Source of the DNA: Clostridiales bacterium
Lineage (GTDB): Bacteria; Bacillota; Clostridia; Monoglobales; Monoglobaceae
Length of the DNA: 33,175 bases
Direction of reading: 5' to 3'
Assembly (NCBI GenBank): GCA_016303265.1
Contig: JAEDLZ010000006.1
Coordinates: forward strand, 1 to 33,175
This document shows positions 24,022-31,561 of the stretch, piece by piece. The notes below the pieces were generated by a model. It made no database searches and was not told where the DNA came from. It saw only the letters and a program-made list of their open reading frames with translations. Made by a program: the position numbers and the translations under genes. How positions within the stretch are numbered: position 1 is the first letter of the stretch; the number at the start of each line of letters is the position of its first letter.

Positions 24022-24876
24022 TTATCTGCCGGAAACAAATTTCAGTATTTCCCCAAGCCGCTTGTTTCCTACATTAACCCCCTGGTTATAAAGGCTGAGC
24101 AAAACCTCCGGTTTTTTCTCGGTTCTGCCGATACCCTGTATATCCTCGGGATAAATCACCAGCGCCTTTCCGCTTTTTTCGTATTCCGCAAGCTTTAAAA
24201 TCTGCTTATTATAATTGTCCGGGCGCAGCTTAAACGCAGTCACAAGCTTTGGATATTTTCTGTATGACAGCGAAACAAGCTTTTCCGCCTTGTCCCTGCC
24301 CTTTATATACCCTTTCTCACGGGTAAGAATAACGATAACCTTATCACAGCCGTCCGAAATTGCCCTTTCAAAGGGGATTGCATCGGTAAGTCCACCATCA
24401 AGGTAACGCTTTTTGCCTATTGTTATGGGTTTAAACAAAATCGGCAACGCACAGCTTGCCTGCAAAGCGGTGAAATTCCCGTCATCTGACGGGACGGGCA
24501 AATATTCGGGTTTTCCTGTTTCTATATTCGTAACTGTTGCCAATACATCGCCGCCGAATTTTGCGAATGCGTCATAATCAAACAAAATCTCCTTATTGGG
24601 GATTTGGTTGAAAACAAAATCCAGATTGTAATAACTGCGGTTTTTCGGGCTTAGCAAATGCCGTATACCCATATACCGCTTATCCGACATAAATCTCACC
24701 GAAACATCACGGTTCCGCCCTATCTGCCCCGAAGCATAGGACACCCCGTAAGCAATTCCCGCCGAAGTTCCTATAACATAATCGGCAATAATATTATTTT
24801 CCAAAAGGACATCCATAACGCCGCAGGAAAACACCGTCCGGCTTGCGCCGCCCTCCAAAACAAGACCGAGCTTCAT
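24022..24876 (-). CDS. Patatin-like phospholipase family protein
   Basis: This is a cytoplasmic or peripheral serine esterase or phospholipase of the patatin/RssA type. The oxyanion-hole start LVLEGGASRTVFSCG, the nucleophile elbow GTSAG (36-40, Ser38) and the catalytic Asp in LDGG (Asp160) make a complete Ser-Asp dyad. The 284 residues fit single-domain bacterial members. The ATG at 24876 is chosen because AGGAG lies 13 bp upstream and the family motif begins at once; an open frame extends to 24960 without support. It is followed by nagA about 30 bp on, probably co-transcribed. The substrate is unknown. Confidence 0.85.
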   Translation of the reverse strand: MKLGLVLEGGASRTVFSCGVMDVLLENNIIADYVIGTSAGIAYGVSYASGQIGRNRDVSVRFMSDKRYMGIRHLLSPKNRSYYNLDFVFNQIPNKEILFDYDAFAKFGGDVLATVTNIETGKPEYLPVPSDDGNFTALQASCALPILFKPITIGKKRYLDGGLTDAIPFERAISDGCDKVIVILTREKGYIKGRDKAEKLVSLSYRKYPKLVTAFKLRPDNYNKQILKLAEYEKSGKALVIYPEDIQGIGRTEKKPEVLLSLYNQGVNVGNKRLGEILKFVSGR

Positions 24877-24901
24877 AAAATCTGTTTTTCTCCTTCCGAA
24901 C

Positions 24902-24918
24902 ATATGCAAATTGCATAT
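24902..24918. promoter_or_regulatory. Perfect palindrome upstream of the patatin gene
   Basis: ATATGCAA-A-TTGCATAT is a perfect 17-bp palindrome, 25 bp before the patatin start and just after the terminator of the preceding gene. It could be an operator; no clear sigma-A promoter boxes were found next to it. Confidence 0.35.
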
Positions 24919-24924
24919 ATAATA

Positions 24925-24953
24925 TTCAAAAGGGGTCAACCGTAGTTGACCCC
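24925..24953 (-). terminator. Terminator after the small acidic membrane protein
   Basis: On the minus strand GGGGTCAAC pairs with GTTGACCCC around TACG, followed by TTTT. It begins 15 bp beyond the stop at 24969. Confidence 0.85.
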
Positions 24954-24968
24954 AAAGCAATTCTTGTA

Positions 24969-25259
24969 TTATTCTGCGTCTGTCTTTGCCGCTTCAGTAT
25001 CTGCGGATTCGTCGCCGCTTGCAGACTCGTCGCTGCTTAAGGATTCCTCGCCGCTTGCCTCTTCCTCGGCAGACTCTTCTGTATCAACGCCCAGTTCCTC
25101 CGCCTCTTCCTCGGCAACCTCCTGTTCGATTGCCTCGGCAGCTTCCCGGCCTTCCTTTGAATCGCTTGACGGAAAAATCTGAATGCAAGCAAAAATAAGA
25201 CCTGCGATAATGACAATTTCCAATAATATTATTAAAATCGATCTAACTGCATTTTTCAT
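24969..25259 (-). CDS. Small single-pass membrane protein with acidic tail
   Basis: I do not recognise this 96-residue protein. Residues about 6-29 (RSILIILLEIVIIAGLIFAC) are one hydrophobic helix after a basic N-terminus, so it should insert in the membrane with the tail outside. Residues 34-96 are extremely rich in Glu, Ser, Asp and Ala (for example EEASGEESLSSDESASGDES) and are likely disordered. The LIFAC segment is a poor lipobox because Phe precedes Ala-Cys. GGAGG precedes the ATG. It is monocistronic between a near-perfect promoter and a strong terminator, suggesting real, substantial expression. Its role is unknown. Confidence 0.75.
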   Translation of the reverse strand: MKNAVRSILIILLEIVIIAGLIFACIQIFPSSDSKEGREAAEAIEQEVAEEEAEELGVDTEESAEEEASGEESLSSDESASGDESADTEAAKTDAE

Positions 25260-25275
25260 ATTTATGTCCCTCCGA

Positions 25276-25290
25276 TTAAGTTCTACTTAA
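25276..25290. promoter_or_regulatory. Palindrome TTAAGT-3-ACTTAA in the small membrane protein leader
   Basis: Perfect 6-bp arms lie just downstream of the predicted transcription start and upstream of the ribosome site, a position where a repressor could block transcription. Confidence 0.4.
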
Positions 25291-25293
25291 GTA

Positions 25294-25322
25294 ATTATAT
25301 ACTTGATTTCATCTTTTGTCAA
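25294..25322 (-). promoter_or_regulatory. Consensus sigma-A promoter of the small acidic membrane protein
   Basis: On the minus strand TTGACA (25317-25322) and TATAAT (25294-25299) both match consensus exactly, with a 17-bp spacer. This is the best promoter in the window. Confidence 0.75.
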
Positions 25323-25410
25323 TAGAAAAAATACCAAAATATGCTTCACTTCATTGTTACATATCAACAATTTATCTTTACCGCCTCTCCTTTTATACAA
25401 CACTTTTGTG

Positions 25411-26196
25411 CTATATGATTACTTCCATGGTTTTGCGGTACTCCGACGGAGTTTTGCCGATTTGCTTTTTAAACACCGTATCAAAATACTGCCGGCTTGA
25501 AAACCCGCATTCTGCGGATATTTCCTCAATGGAAAGCGCTGAATTTCCGAGCAGAAGCTCAGCTTTACCTATACGGCATTCTGTTAAATATTCGTAAGGG
25601 GTTTTTCCTGTTACGCCTTTAAATACACTGTGAAAAAACGAGGGTGACAGGCTGACTGTTGCAGCAAGCTCTCGGAGCGAAAGATGTTTGTCGGAATTTT
25701 TTTGTATAAATTTCGTACACAAAGATATGCTCTTAACATACCGTTTGTATTTTACATCCCGGCTGAAAGTATGTATATTTTGATAAATAACAGCTGTCAA
25801 CTCACGGATTTTCGCGTCTAAATAAAGGCTTTTGCCCGCTTGGTTTCTCAACGAAATGCCGTATATTTCATTAAATATCTTTTCAATTTTCCCCGTTTCA
25901 GCCATTTGTGTCACTCCGGCAAGCTCCTTAAGATATGGGATAATGTCGTCATTTTCATCCGGCATAAATTTTACCGAATGACACTCAAACTTATTCTTAG
26001 TACAGCGCTTATCCCCGGGAATTGCAACAAGCAAATTTCCGTTTTTATGGGGATATTCCTGTCCGTTTATTATTGATATGCCCCAATCCGTTGTTATAAG
26101 TTCTATCTCATACAGCTCAACGATGCGCAAAGGCGTAATCTCTCCCGAAAAATATTTTTCGGACACATAATATCTCAAATCACCGGGCAAAATCAT
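25411..26196 (-). CDS. AraC family transcriptional regulator
   Basis: This is a two-domain regulator: a cupin-like sensor in the N-terminal half (residues about 10-110, with HKNGNLLVAIPGDKR) and the paired helix-turn-helix DNA-binding domain at about 155-258 (HLSLRELAATVSLSPSFFHS and ISAECGFSSRQYFDTVFKKQ, ending GKTPSEYRK). Such proteins usually activate sugar-catabolism genes in response to a sugar or its degradation product. It is transcribed divergently from the 26322-29103 cassette, which it probably controls. AAGGGGTG lies upstream of the ATG. The ligand is unknown. Confidence 0.92.
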   Translation of the reverse strand: MILPGDLRYYVSEKYFSGEITPLRIVELYEIELITTDWGISIINGQEYPHKNGNLLVAIPGDKRCTKNKFECHSVKFMPDENDDIIPYLKELAGVTQMAETGKIEKIFNEIYGISLRNQAGKSLYLDAKIRELTAVIYQNIHTFSRDVKYKRYVKSISLCTKFIQKNSDKHLSLRELAATVSLSPSFFHSVFKGVTGKTPYEYLTECRIGKAELLLGNSALSIEEISAECGFSSRQYFDTVFKKQIGKTPSEYRKTMEVII

Positions 26197-26248
26197 TGCA
26201 ATACACCCCTTAAAGTAAGATTTTATAAAAAATGAGTAATATATTATA

Positions 26249-26277
26249 TTGCTTTAATGTTAAATATCATCTATATT
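26249..26277 (+). promoter_or_regulatory. Predicted promoter of the catabolic cassette
   Basis: TTGCTT (26249-26254) and TATATT (26272-26277) are 17 bp apart in the AT-rich gap between the AraC gene and the cassette. The weak boxes are consistent with a promoter that needs an activator. Confidence 0.4.
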
Positions 26278-26321
26278 ATCATTATAAATCAATATTTATT
26301 AAAAGTCAAACGGAGGAATAT

Positions 26322-26477
26322 ATTATCAAAAATTATAAAATTGACAACCATAAATCCGGTCTGCTTCCCGCGGCGGATAATTACCGTAAAAAAGGCCTTT
26401 GCGCATCAGACGAAGCAAAGGCGGCTGTCGGCGACCAATTTATTGTTGACTATATCAGAGTGTTTGACGAGGTGTAA
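26322..26477 (+). pseudogene. Stub of a deleted first gene in the catabolic cassette
   Basis: A strong ribosome site, CGGAGG (26311-26316), is followed at the right distance by ATT ATC in place of an ATG. The frame continues for 51 codons to TAA at 26475. The tail GDQFIVDYIRVFDEV resembles the last strand of jelly-roll (concanavalin-like) domains found at the ends of glycoside hydrolases and DUF1080 proteins. The part before it shows no recognisable fold. The next gene's ribosome site (GAGGTG) lies within its last codons, as if it were once the coupled first gene. I read it as an in-frame internal deletion with a lost start; translation from ATT as a short peptide is a less likely alternative. 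Confidence 0.45.
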
Positions 26478-26480
26478 ATT

Positions 26481-27164
26481 ATGAAGATAACATGGCTGGG
26501 TCAGGCAGGACTTTTATTTGAAACAAACGGAAGGAAAATTATAATTGACCCATATTTATCAGACAGCGTAGAAAAAGTCAATCCTAAAAACTACCGCAGG
26601 GTTGGTGTTGACCCAAAGTTTTTAAAAATCATTCCCGATGTTTTAATTTTAACTCACAACCATCTCGACCACACTGACCCCGAAACCCTGAAGCACTACC
26701 TTTCAAACGACGGCTGTATTACGGTTCTTGCGTCCGAAAATGCATGGAACGAGGTGAGAAAATTCGGCGGCGGTCACAATTATGTTTCCTTTAACCGGGG
26801 AACCGTCTGGACGGAGGATGGCATTAGATTTGAGGCAGTCAGGGCCGAGCACAGCGACAATGCGGCGATAGGGGTTATAGTTTTTGCCGAGGGAAAAAGT
26901 TATTACATAACCGGCGATACGCTTTATAACAAAGATGTTATTGCAAATATTCCAAATGGCATTGACATAATATTTCTTCCCGTCAACGGGGTCGGCAATA
27001 ACATGAATATGCGCGATGCGGCAGCCTTTGCCGAAGCTGTCGGCGCAAAAATTGCGGTTCCGCTTCATTTCGGGATGTTTGATGATTTAAACCCATCCGG
27101 ATTCAGATTTAAAAATCATGTTATCCCGGAAATATATAAAGAAATAAAATTTACAGGAGAGTAA
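26481..27164 (+). CDS. Metallo-beta-lactamase-fold hydrolase (UlaG/UPF0173-like)
   Basis: This is a metal-dependent hydrolase of 227 residues. The N-terminus MKITWLGQAGLLFE is typical of the UlaG/UPF0173 group. The metal site is THNHLDH (His59, His61, Asp63, His64), with AEHSDN, ITGDTLY and PLHFGMFDD providing further ligands. UlaG itself is an L-ascorbate-6-phosphate lactonase; a sugar-acid lactonase would fit a cassette with an acid-sugar dehydratase-like enolase and an SDR, but this is inference. The gene starts 3 bp after the stub gene and ends 2 bp before the enolase gene. Confidence 0.85.
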   Translation: MKITWLGQAGLLFETNGRKIIIDPYLSDSVEKVNPKNYRRVGVDPKFLKIIPDVLILTHNHLDHTDPETLKHYLSNDGCITVLASENAWNEVRKFGGGHNYVSFNRGTVWTEDGIRFEAVRAEHSDNAAIGVIVFAEGKSYYITGDTLYNKDVIANIPNGIDIIFLPVNGVGNNMNMRDAAAFAEAVGAKIAVPLHFGMFDDLNPSGFRFKNHVIPEIYKEIKFTGE

Positions 27165-27166
27165 AA

Positions 27167-28327
27167 ATGAAGGTTACAGATGTAAGATGTTTTACGGTTG
27201 ACTGCTTCCGCACGAATTGGGTATTTATCAAGGTGTATACCGACGAAGGGGTGGACGGAGTCGGCGAGGCCACCTTGGAATACAAAGAAAAGGCGCTTTT
27301 GGGTGCGGTTGAGCACATAAAGGAATATCTTGTGGGCAAAAATCCGCTCGATATTGAAAAGCATTGGCACGCAATTTACCGCGACGCATACTGGCGAGGC
27401 GGAGCTGTGCTTATGAGCGCCCTCTCTGCGGTGGAAACGGCGCTTTGGGATATTTTAGGGAAAAGCCTTAATGTTCCCGTATATCAGCTTTTGGGCGGAA
27501 AAGTCAATGACAAGGTAAGAATATATGTAAACGGCTGGTTTGCGGGCGCAAAAACCCCTAAGGAGTTCGGCGAAAAAGCGAAAATCGCTGTACAAAAGGG
27601 CATAACCGCCATGAAGTGGGATCCTTTCGGTAAGAGCTATCTCAATATTTCAAACAAGGATTTAAATACCGCTCTTGAATGTGTGGCGGCAGTTAGGGAC
27701 GCTGTCGGTTATGAAATTGACCTGCTCATTGAGGGGCACGGCAGGTTTAATATCCCCACGGGCATTAAAATTGCCAAAGAGCTTGAACAATTTAAGCCGA
27801 TGCTTTTTGAAGAGCCTGTTCCGCCGGATAATCTTGATGCACTTAAGGCGGTCAAAGACAAATCGCCCGTTGCGATTTCGGCAGGCGAACGGCTTTACAC
27901 GAGATGGGACTACAAAAAAATGTTTGACCTTATGGCGGCGGACTATATTCAACCAGACATTTCTCACGCAGGCGGAATTATGGAGTTAAAGAAAATTGCC
28001 GCAGAGGCGGAATGTCGCTATATTCCTTTCGCCCCTCATAACCCAAGCGGGCCCGTTGCAAACGCCGCAACACTCCAGCTTGCCGCAAGCTGTCCCAATT
28101 TTGAAATTCTTGAAATTATGTACAGCGATGTGGAGTGGCGAAAAGATGTAACTAACGAAAGCCTTGTATACAAGGACGGCTATATTGAAATTCCCGATAA
28201 GCCGGGGCTTGGTATTGAGATAAATGAGGAAGAATGTCTGAAGCACCCATATCAGGTGCATACCCTGCGGCATTACACAGGAGCATTGACGGATATTCGT
28301 CCCGCTAAAACAGAATTTTATTTTTAA
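27167..28327 (+). CDS. Mandelate racemase / enolase superfamily acid-sugar dehydratase-like protein
   Basis: This 386-residue protein resembles D-galactonate dehydratase (DgoD) and mannonate dehydratase-type (ManD/RspA) enzymes, which remove water from sugar acids. The capping domain is residues 1-115 and the barrel follows. Metal ligands fall at Glu189 (in LLIEGHGRFN), Glu215/216 (LFEEPVPP) and Glu241 (SAGERLYTRWD); the likely acid-base residues are His191 in EGHGR and His291 in FAPHNPSGP. The first ligand is Glu where DgoD has Asp. The 2-bp gap to the hydrolase and 11-bp gap to the SDR gene suggest one operon. The substrate cannot be assigned. Confidence 0.88.
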   Translation: MKVTDVRCFTVDCFRTNWVFIKVYTDEGVDGVGEATLEYKEKALLGAVEHIKEYLVGKNPLDIEKHWHAIYRDAYWRGGAVLMSALSAVETALWDILGKSLNVPVYQLLGGKVNDKVRIYVNGWFAGAKTPKEFGEKAKIAVQKGITAMKWDPFGKSYLNISNKDLNTALECVAAVRDAVGYEIDLLIEGHGRFNIPTGIKIAKELEQFKPMLFEEPVPPDNLDALKAVKDKSPVAISAGERLYTRWDYKKMFDLMAADYIQPDISHAGGIMELKKIAAEAECRYIPFAPHNPSGPVANAATLQLAASCPNFEILEIMYSDVEWRKDVTNESLVYKDGYIEIPDKPGLGIEINEEECLKHPYQVHTLRHYTGALTDIRPAKTEFYF

Positions 28328-28338
28328 AGGAGAAGAAA

Positions 28339-29103
28339 ATGAATAAATCAGTTTTCATAACAGGAGCCACGGTCAATACTGGGCTTGGCATAGCAGAAAA
28401 ATACGCAAAGGAGGGATTTAACCTCTTCTTAGGCAGCAGAAACGCCGAAACCGCCGCAAAAACCGCAGAAAATCTATCCGAAAAATACGGGGTTTTTGCA
28501 AAAGGCTACGGCATGAAGATTTTTGACGAAGATGATGTTAAAAAGATTTTTACCGATATAAAAAATCTCGGCTATTCAATTGATGTTCTGGTTTTAAACG
28601 CCGCCAATTTAGGTATTCGTCAAGAATTTCTCACAGTATCGATTGAAGATTTTATGGATGTTATCAATACAAATATCGGCTGGAATTTTATGCTTGCACG
28701 ACAGGCGGCAAAACAGATGATGGAAAACGGCGGAGGCTCAATTGTTTTTGTAAATTCAAACACGGCATACCGCGCAATTCCCGACAGAATTGCATACAGC
28801 GCTTCAAAAAGCGGCGCTCTGGGGATGATGAGGGCCATGGCTCTTGACCTCGGTAAATATAATATTCGAGTTAACGCGGTTCTTCCCGGTATGATAAAAA
28901 CAGATAGATGGGAAAACAATTATAATGACTGCAGAAATGCACTGTCGAATTATACTCCTTTGGGGGATATAGCGGATTTTGAAGATATTGCCAACGCCGT
29001 CTATTATTTTGGAAGTGATATGTCCAAAAACACAACCGGCGCGGAGCTTACCGTCGATGGCGGAAACACCATTCAGCTCTACCCGATTATTCCGGAAAAG
29101 TGA
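28339..29103 (+). CDS. Short-chain dehydrogenase/reductase
   Basis: This 254-residue classical SDR probably oxidises or reduces a sugar or sugar acid with NAD(P). It has the cofactor loop TGATVNTGLGIA (8-19), LNAAN (87-91), Asn112, Ser140 and the catalytic YSASK (Tyr153, Lys157). The C-terminal TGAELTVDGG is the usual end of a sugar-type SDR. It is the last gene of the AraC-divergent cassette and has AAAGGAG upstream. The glycine-rich loop is unusual (VNTGLG rather than SxGIG), with a longer spacing. The substrate is unknown. Confidence 0.9.
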   Translation: MNKSVFITGATVNTGLGIAEKYAKEGFNLFLGSRNAETAAKTAENLSEKYGVFAKGYGMKIFDEDDVKKIFTDIKNLGYSIDVLVLNAANLGIRQEFLTVSIEDFMDVINTNIGWNFMLARQAAKQMMENGGGSIVFVNSNTAYRAIPDRIAYSASKSGALGMMRAMALDLGKYNIRVNAVLPGMIKTDRWENNYNDCRNALSNYTPLGDIADFEDIANAVYYFGSDMSKNTTGAELTVDGGNTIQLYPIIPEK

Positions 29104-29122
29104 GCACGGCCATGCATTGCGT

Positions 29123-29190
29123 TGATTAGCCTATCTTGCGGCTTTGCCCGGTCTGTGATTTGGCCTATCTTGCGGCTTTGCCCGGCTCGA
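29123..29190. repeat. 34-bp tandem repeat, two units
   Basis: GCCTATCTTGCGGCTTTGCC at 29129-29148 recurs at 29163-29182; with flanks the unit is 34 bp. It lies 26 bp after the SDR stop and is non-coding. Confidence 0.85.
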
Positions 29191-29202
29191 TGATATAATA
29201 AA

Positions 29203-29262
29203 AAAGCTCACTTTCCTCAGGCTTTTCTCACGAATATGCCTTTGCTGCGGAAAGTGAGCTTT
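29203..29262 (+). terminator. Long-stem terminator after the SDR gene
   Basis: AAAGCTCACTTTCC (29203-29216) and GGAAAGTGAGCTTT (29249-29262) are perfect 14-bp arms around a 32-base loop that contains a smaller AGGC/GCCT stem. It ends the cassette (plus) and may also serve DUF1292 (minus). Confidence 0.75.
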
Positions 29263-29339
29263 ATGGTTAAAAGACGCAAAAATCTTCCCGGCGGCGGGCT
29301 GTCCGCCGATTTTCACCCTTGTCATTTCAGGAAATAAAA

Positions 29340-29648
29340 CTACTCGGCCCAGTCAAAACGATCCTTGTTTCTTTCAACAAAAATTTCATACGCCTTATCC
29401 AGAATTTCCTCGTTCTCCTCGGGAAGAAGAAGCGAGCCTTCCGAATTTTCCGGGTCGGGAACCATTTTCAAAATAACTACCTCTTCGACCTCCTCCGTTT
29501 CCTCCTCACGGTAAGGTACGCAAATAACATAACTGTCTTCGCCCACTTTGACAGTGTCAAGGTGCTCAAAGGTTTCGTTCTCTCCGTCCTCGTTTATAAG
29601 GTCGACAAGATAGGTTTCCTCTTTGCTTTCATCATTAAATTTGCTCAT
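29340..29648 (-). CDS. DUF1292 domain-containing protein
   Basis: This is a short (102-residue), strongly acidic cytoplasmic protein of the DUF1292 family, common in Firmicutes and often near yrzL or mltG; its function is unknown. The domain runs from TYLVDLINEDGENETFEHLD to EEVVILKMVPD, then SLLLPEENEEILDKAYEIF. AGGAG lies before the ATG. It follows the acyl-CoA synthetase gene on the same strand by 14 bp, so the two are probably co-transcribed, which is unusual for this family. Confidence 0.85.
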   Translation of the reverse strand: MSKFNDESKEETYLVDLINEDGENETFEHLDTVKVGEDSYVICVPYREEETEEVEEVVILKMVPDPENSEGSLLLPEENEEILDKAYEIFVERNKDRFDWAE

Positions 29649-29662
29649 TATTTTCTCCTTTT

Positions 29663-31360
29663 CTACAATGTAGTATCTATTTTATCTCTTTTGATTTTAG
29701 CTGTCGTTGTTTTTTCAAATTCTCTGTCGCGCAGAATAATCCGACCGATATGCTTATACGCCGGAAGATGGCGGCACGCCTCGGCAATATCCGTCTTGAT
29801 GCGCGCAGCTCCGTCATCAATTCCCAGCTCCGTCATCTTTTCCTCTGATAAATATACCTGACAGGCAAGTCCTATATCGTTCCCGCGCTCATCCTTCACG
29901 CCGTACACAACAACCTCTCCCACATAGGGGATTTTCTGTATACAATTTTCGATTTCCTCCGGGAAAATATTTTTTCCGTTATCTAAAATAATTATATTTT
30001 TCTTTCTTCCCGTAATAATAATCTGACCGAGCTCATTTATCCTGCCGTAGTCACCCGTTCTGAACCAACCGTCGGGACTGAGCACCTCAGCGGTAAGCTC
30101 CGGCTGTTTGTAATAGCCCAGCATAACAATATCGCCTTTGACGCAAATTTCGCCGATACCGTCCTTATCTGCGTCAGCAATTCTGACCTCACAGCAGGGC
30201 AGCGGAAAACCAACCGTTTCATAATCATTGATTTCATCATTATTAACGCTGACAAGGGGCGAACATTCCGTTATGCCGTAGCCGTTAATAACGCTTATTC
30301 CGATTGAATCGAAGAACTCTCCCAATTCGCGGCGAAGGGGCGCTCCGCCCACAACAATTTTTCTCAGGTTGCCGCCAAAGGCAGATGTTACCGACTTAAA
30401 CAACTGCTTTCTTAAGTCTATTCCGATTTTGCGCAAACCGTTGCTGAGCCTGATAAGCACCCTCAAAGCCTTCTCTTTTCCCTCTTTTTGCGCCGTTGAC
30501 CAGATTTTTCTGTAAAACACCTCTAAAAATGCAGGTACAAGATATACATTATACGGTTTATAAGTCTGCAAATTTTTAAGAACCGTTTTAAGATTTTCGT
30601 TAATACAAAGCGTCAGATGCATATGAATATATACAAGTATGCCCGGAACCGCCTCATAGGTGTGGTTATACGGCAGAACCGAAAGACCTGTCCCATACAG
30701 CGTTGAAACCCTTATGCCGTGGTACACTATGCTTACAAGATTATGCTCAGAGAGCATAACTCCCTTTGCAATTCCCGTTGTCCCCGAGGTATAAACAAGC
30801 ATTTTCATCTTCATTTGGTCGCTTTCAATATTTTCAAAGCCCCGCTCGCCGCCCTCATAAAGCTCCTTCCCCTTTTGGATAAGCTTTTTAAAGGATAACG
30901 CCTTCTCGCTGTTCTCGACGGCGTCTATTGATATGAAGATTTTGATTTTAGGGAACTTGTCCCTGTTTTCCTCAATGAATTTATCAAAGGTTTTTGTGTA
31001 GAAAATCACCTCTGCGTCACTGTCATTCAAAACATTGCTCATTGGCTCGGCGCTCAGTTCCTTATCAATGGGAACCATTACCCCGTCACTTTGAAGAACC
31101 GTCAGATAAACACAAATCCAGTCGTAGCTGTTTTCGCCGAGCATTGCTATGTGCTTATTTGAAATTCCCATGTCATAAAGCGCTGTGCCGAGATACAATG
31201 TCGTATTGCGAAATTCCCTAAATGTGACTTCCCTTATTTCCTTGTTTTCCCTGAATTTATATGCAATCTTATCCCCCGCCTCGTCAGAAGCCGCCTTCAG
31301 CATCTTTTTAATGGAGCCGACCTCCTTGACAGGGTTATACTCAAACTTTTTTCTTCCCAC
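29663..31360 (-). CDS. AMP-dependent acyl-CoA synthetase/ligase-like protein
   Basis: This adenylate-forming enzyme of the FadD/long-chain type probably activates a fatty or other carboxylic acid with ATP and CoA. Core motifs are MLVYTSGTTGIAKGVML (P-loop), NGYGITECSPLVS, DGWFRTGDYGRI and KNIIILDNGKNIFPEEIEN, with the C-terminal lysine block KTTTAKIKRDKI. Start: GTG at 31360 is preferred because GGAG lies 8 bp before it; ATG at 31381 would add 7 residues with no ribosome site. With the GTG start it has 565 residues, short of the usual 580-620. It is divergent from the sigma factor gene. The acyl substrate is unknown. Confidence 0.88.
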   Translation of the reverse strand: MGRKKFEYNPVKEVGSIKKMLKAASDEAGDKIAYKFRENKEIREVTFREFRNTTLYLGTALYDMGISNKHIAMLGENSYDWICVYLTVLQSDGVMVPIDKELSAEPMSNVLNDSDAEVIFYTKTFDKFIEENRDKFPKIKIFISIDAVENSEKALSFKKLIQKGKELYEGGERGFENIESDQMKMKMLVYTSGTTGIAKGVMLSEHNLVSIVYHGIRVSTLYGTGLSVLPYNHTYEAVPGILVYIHMHLTLCINENLKTVLKNLQTYKPYNVYLVPAFLEVFYRKIWSTAQKEGKEKALRVLIRLSNGLRKIGIDLRKQLFKSVTSAFGGNLRKIVVGGAPLRRELGEFFDSIGISVINGYGITECSPLVSVNNDEINDYETVGFPLPCCEVRIADADKDGIGEICVKGDIVMLGYYKQPELTAEVLSPDGWFRTGDYGRINELGQIIITGRKKNIIILDNGKNIFPEEIENCIQKIPYVGEVVVYGVKDERGNDIGLACQVYLSEEKMTELGIDDGAARIKTDIAEACRHLPAYKHIGRIILRDREFEKTTTAKIKRDKIDTTL

Positions 31361-31497
31361 AGCTACCACTCCAAAATACATTTAATATATCATAACCTCT
31401 TTTATAATACCATATTTTCTCGATATTTACAACCCTTTCAGGAAATTATTTCAAACCTTTTATGTAATTTTGCCACAAAAAACCACAATAAGCCATA

Positions 31498-31526
31498 TTG
31501 ACATTATTTCCCATGTGTTGTAAAAT
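31498..31526 (+). promoter_or_regulatory. Predicted promoter of the orphan sigma factor
   Basis: TTGACA (31498-31503) and TAAAAT (31521-31526) are 17 bp apart. The palindrome GTATCTT-AAA-AAGATAC (31531-31547) covers the expected transcription start, and AGGAG lies just after it. Confidence 0.6.
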
Positions 31527-31561
31527 TATAGTATCTTAAAAAGATACACAAGGAGAAAAAA

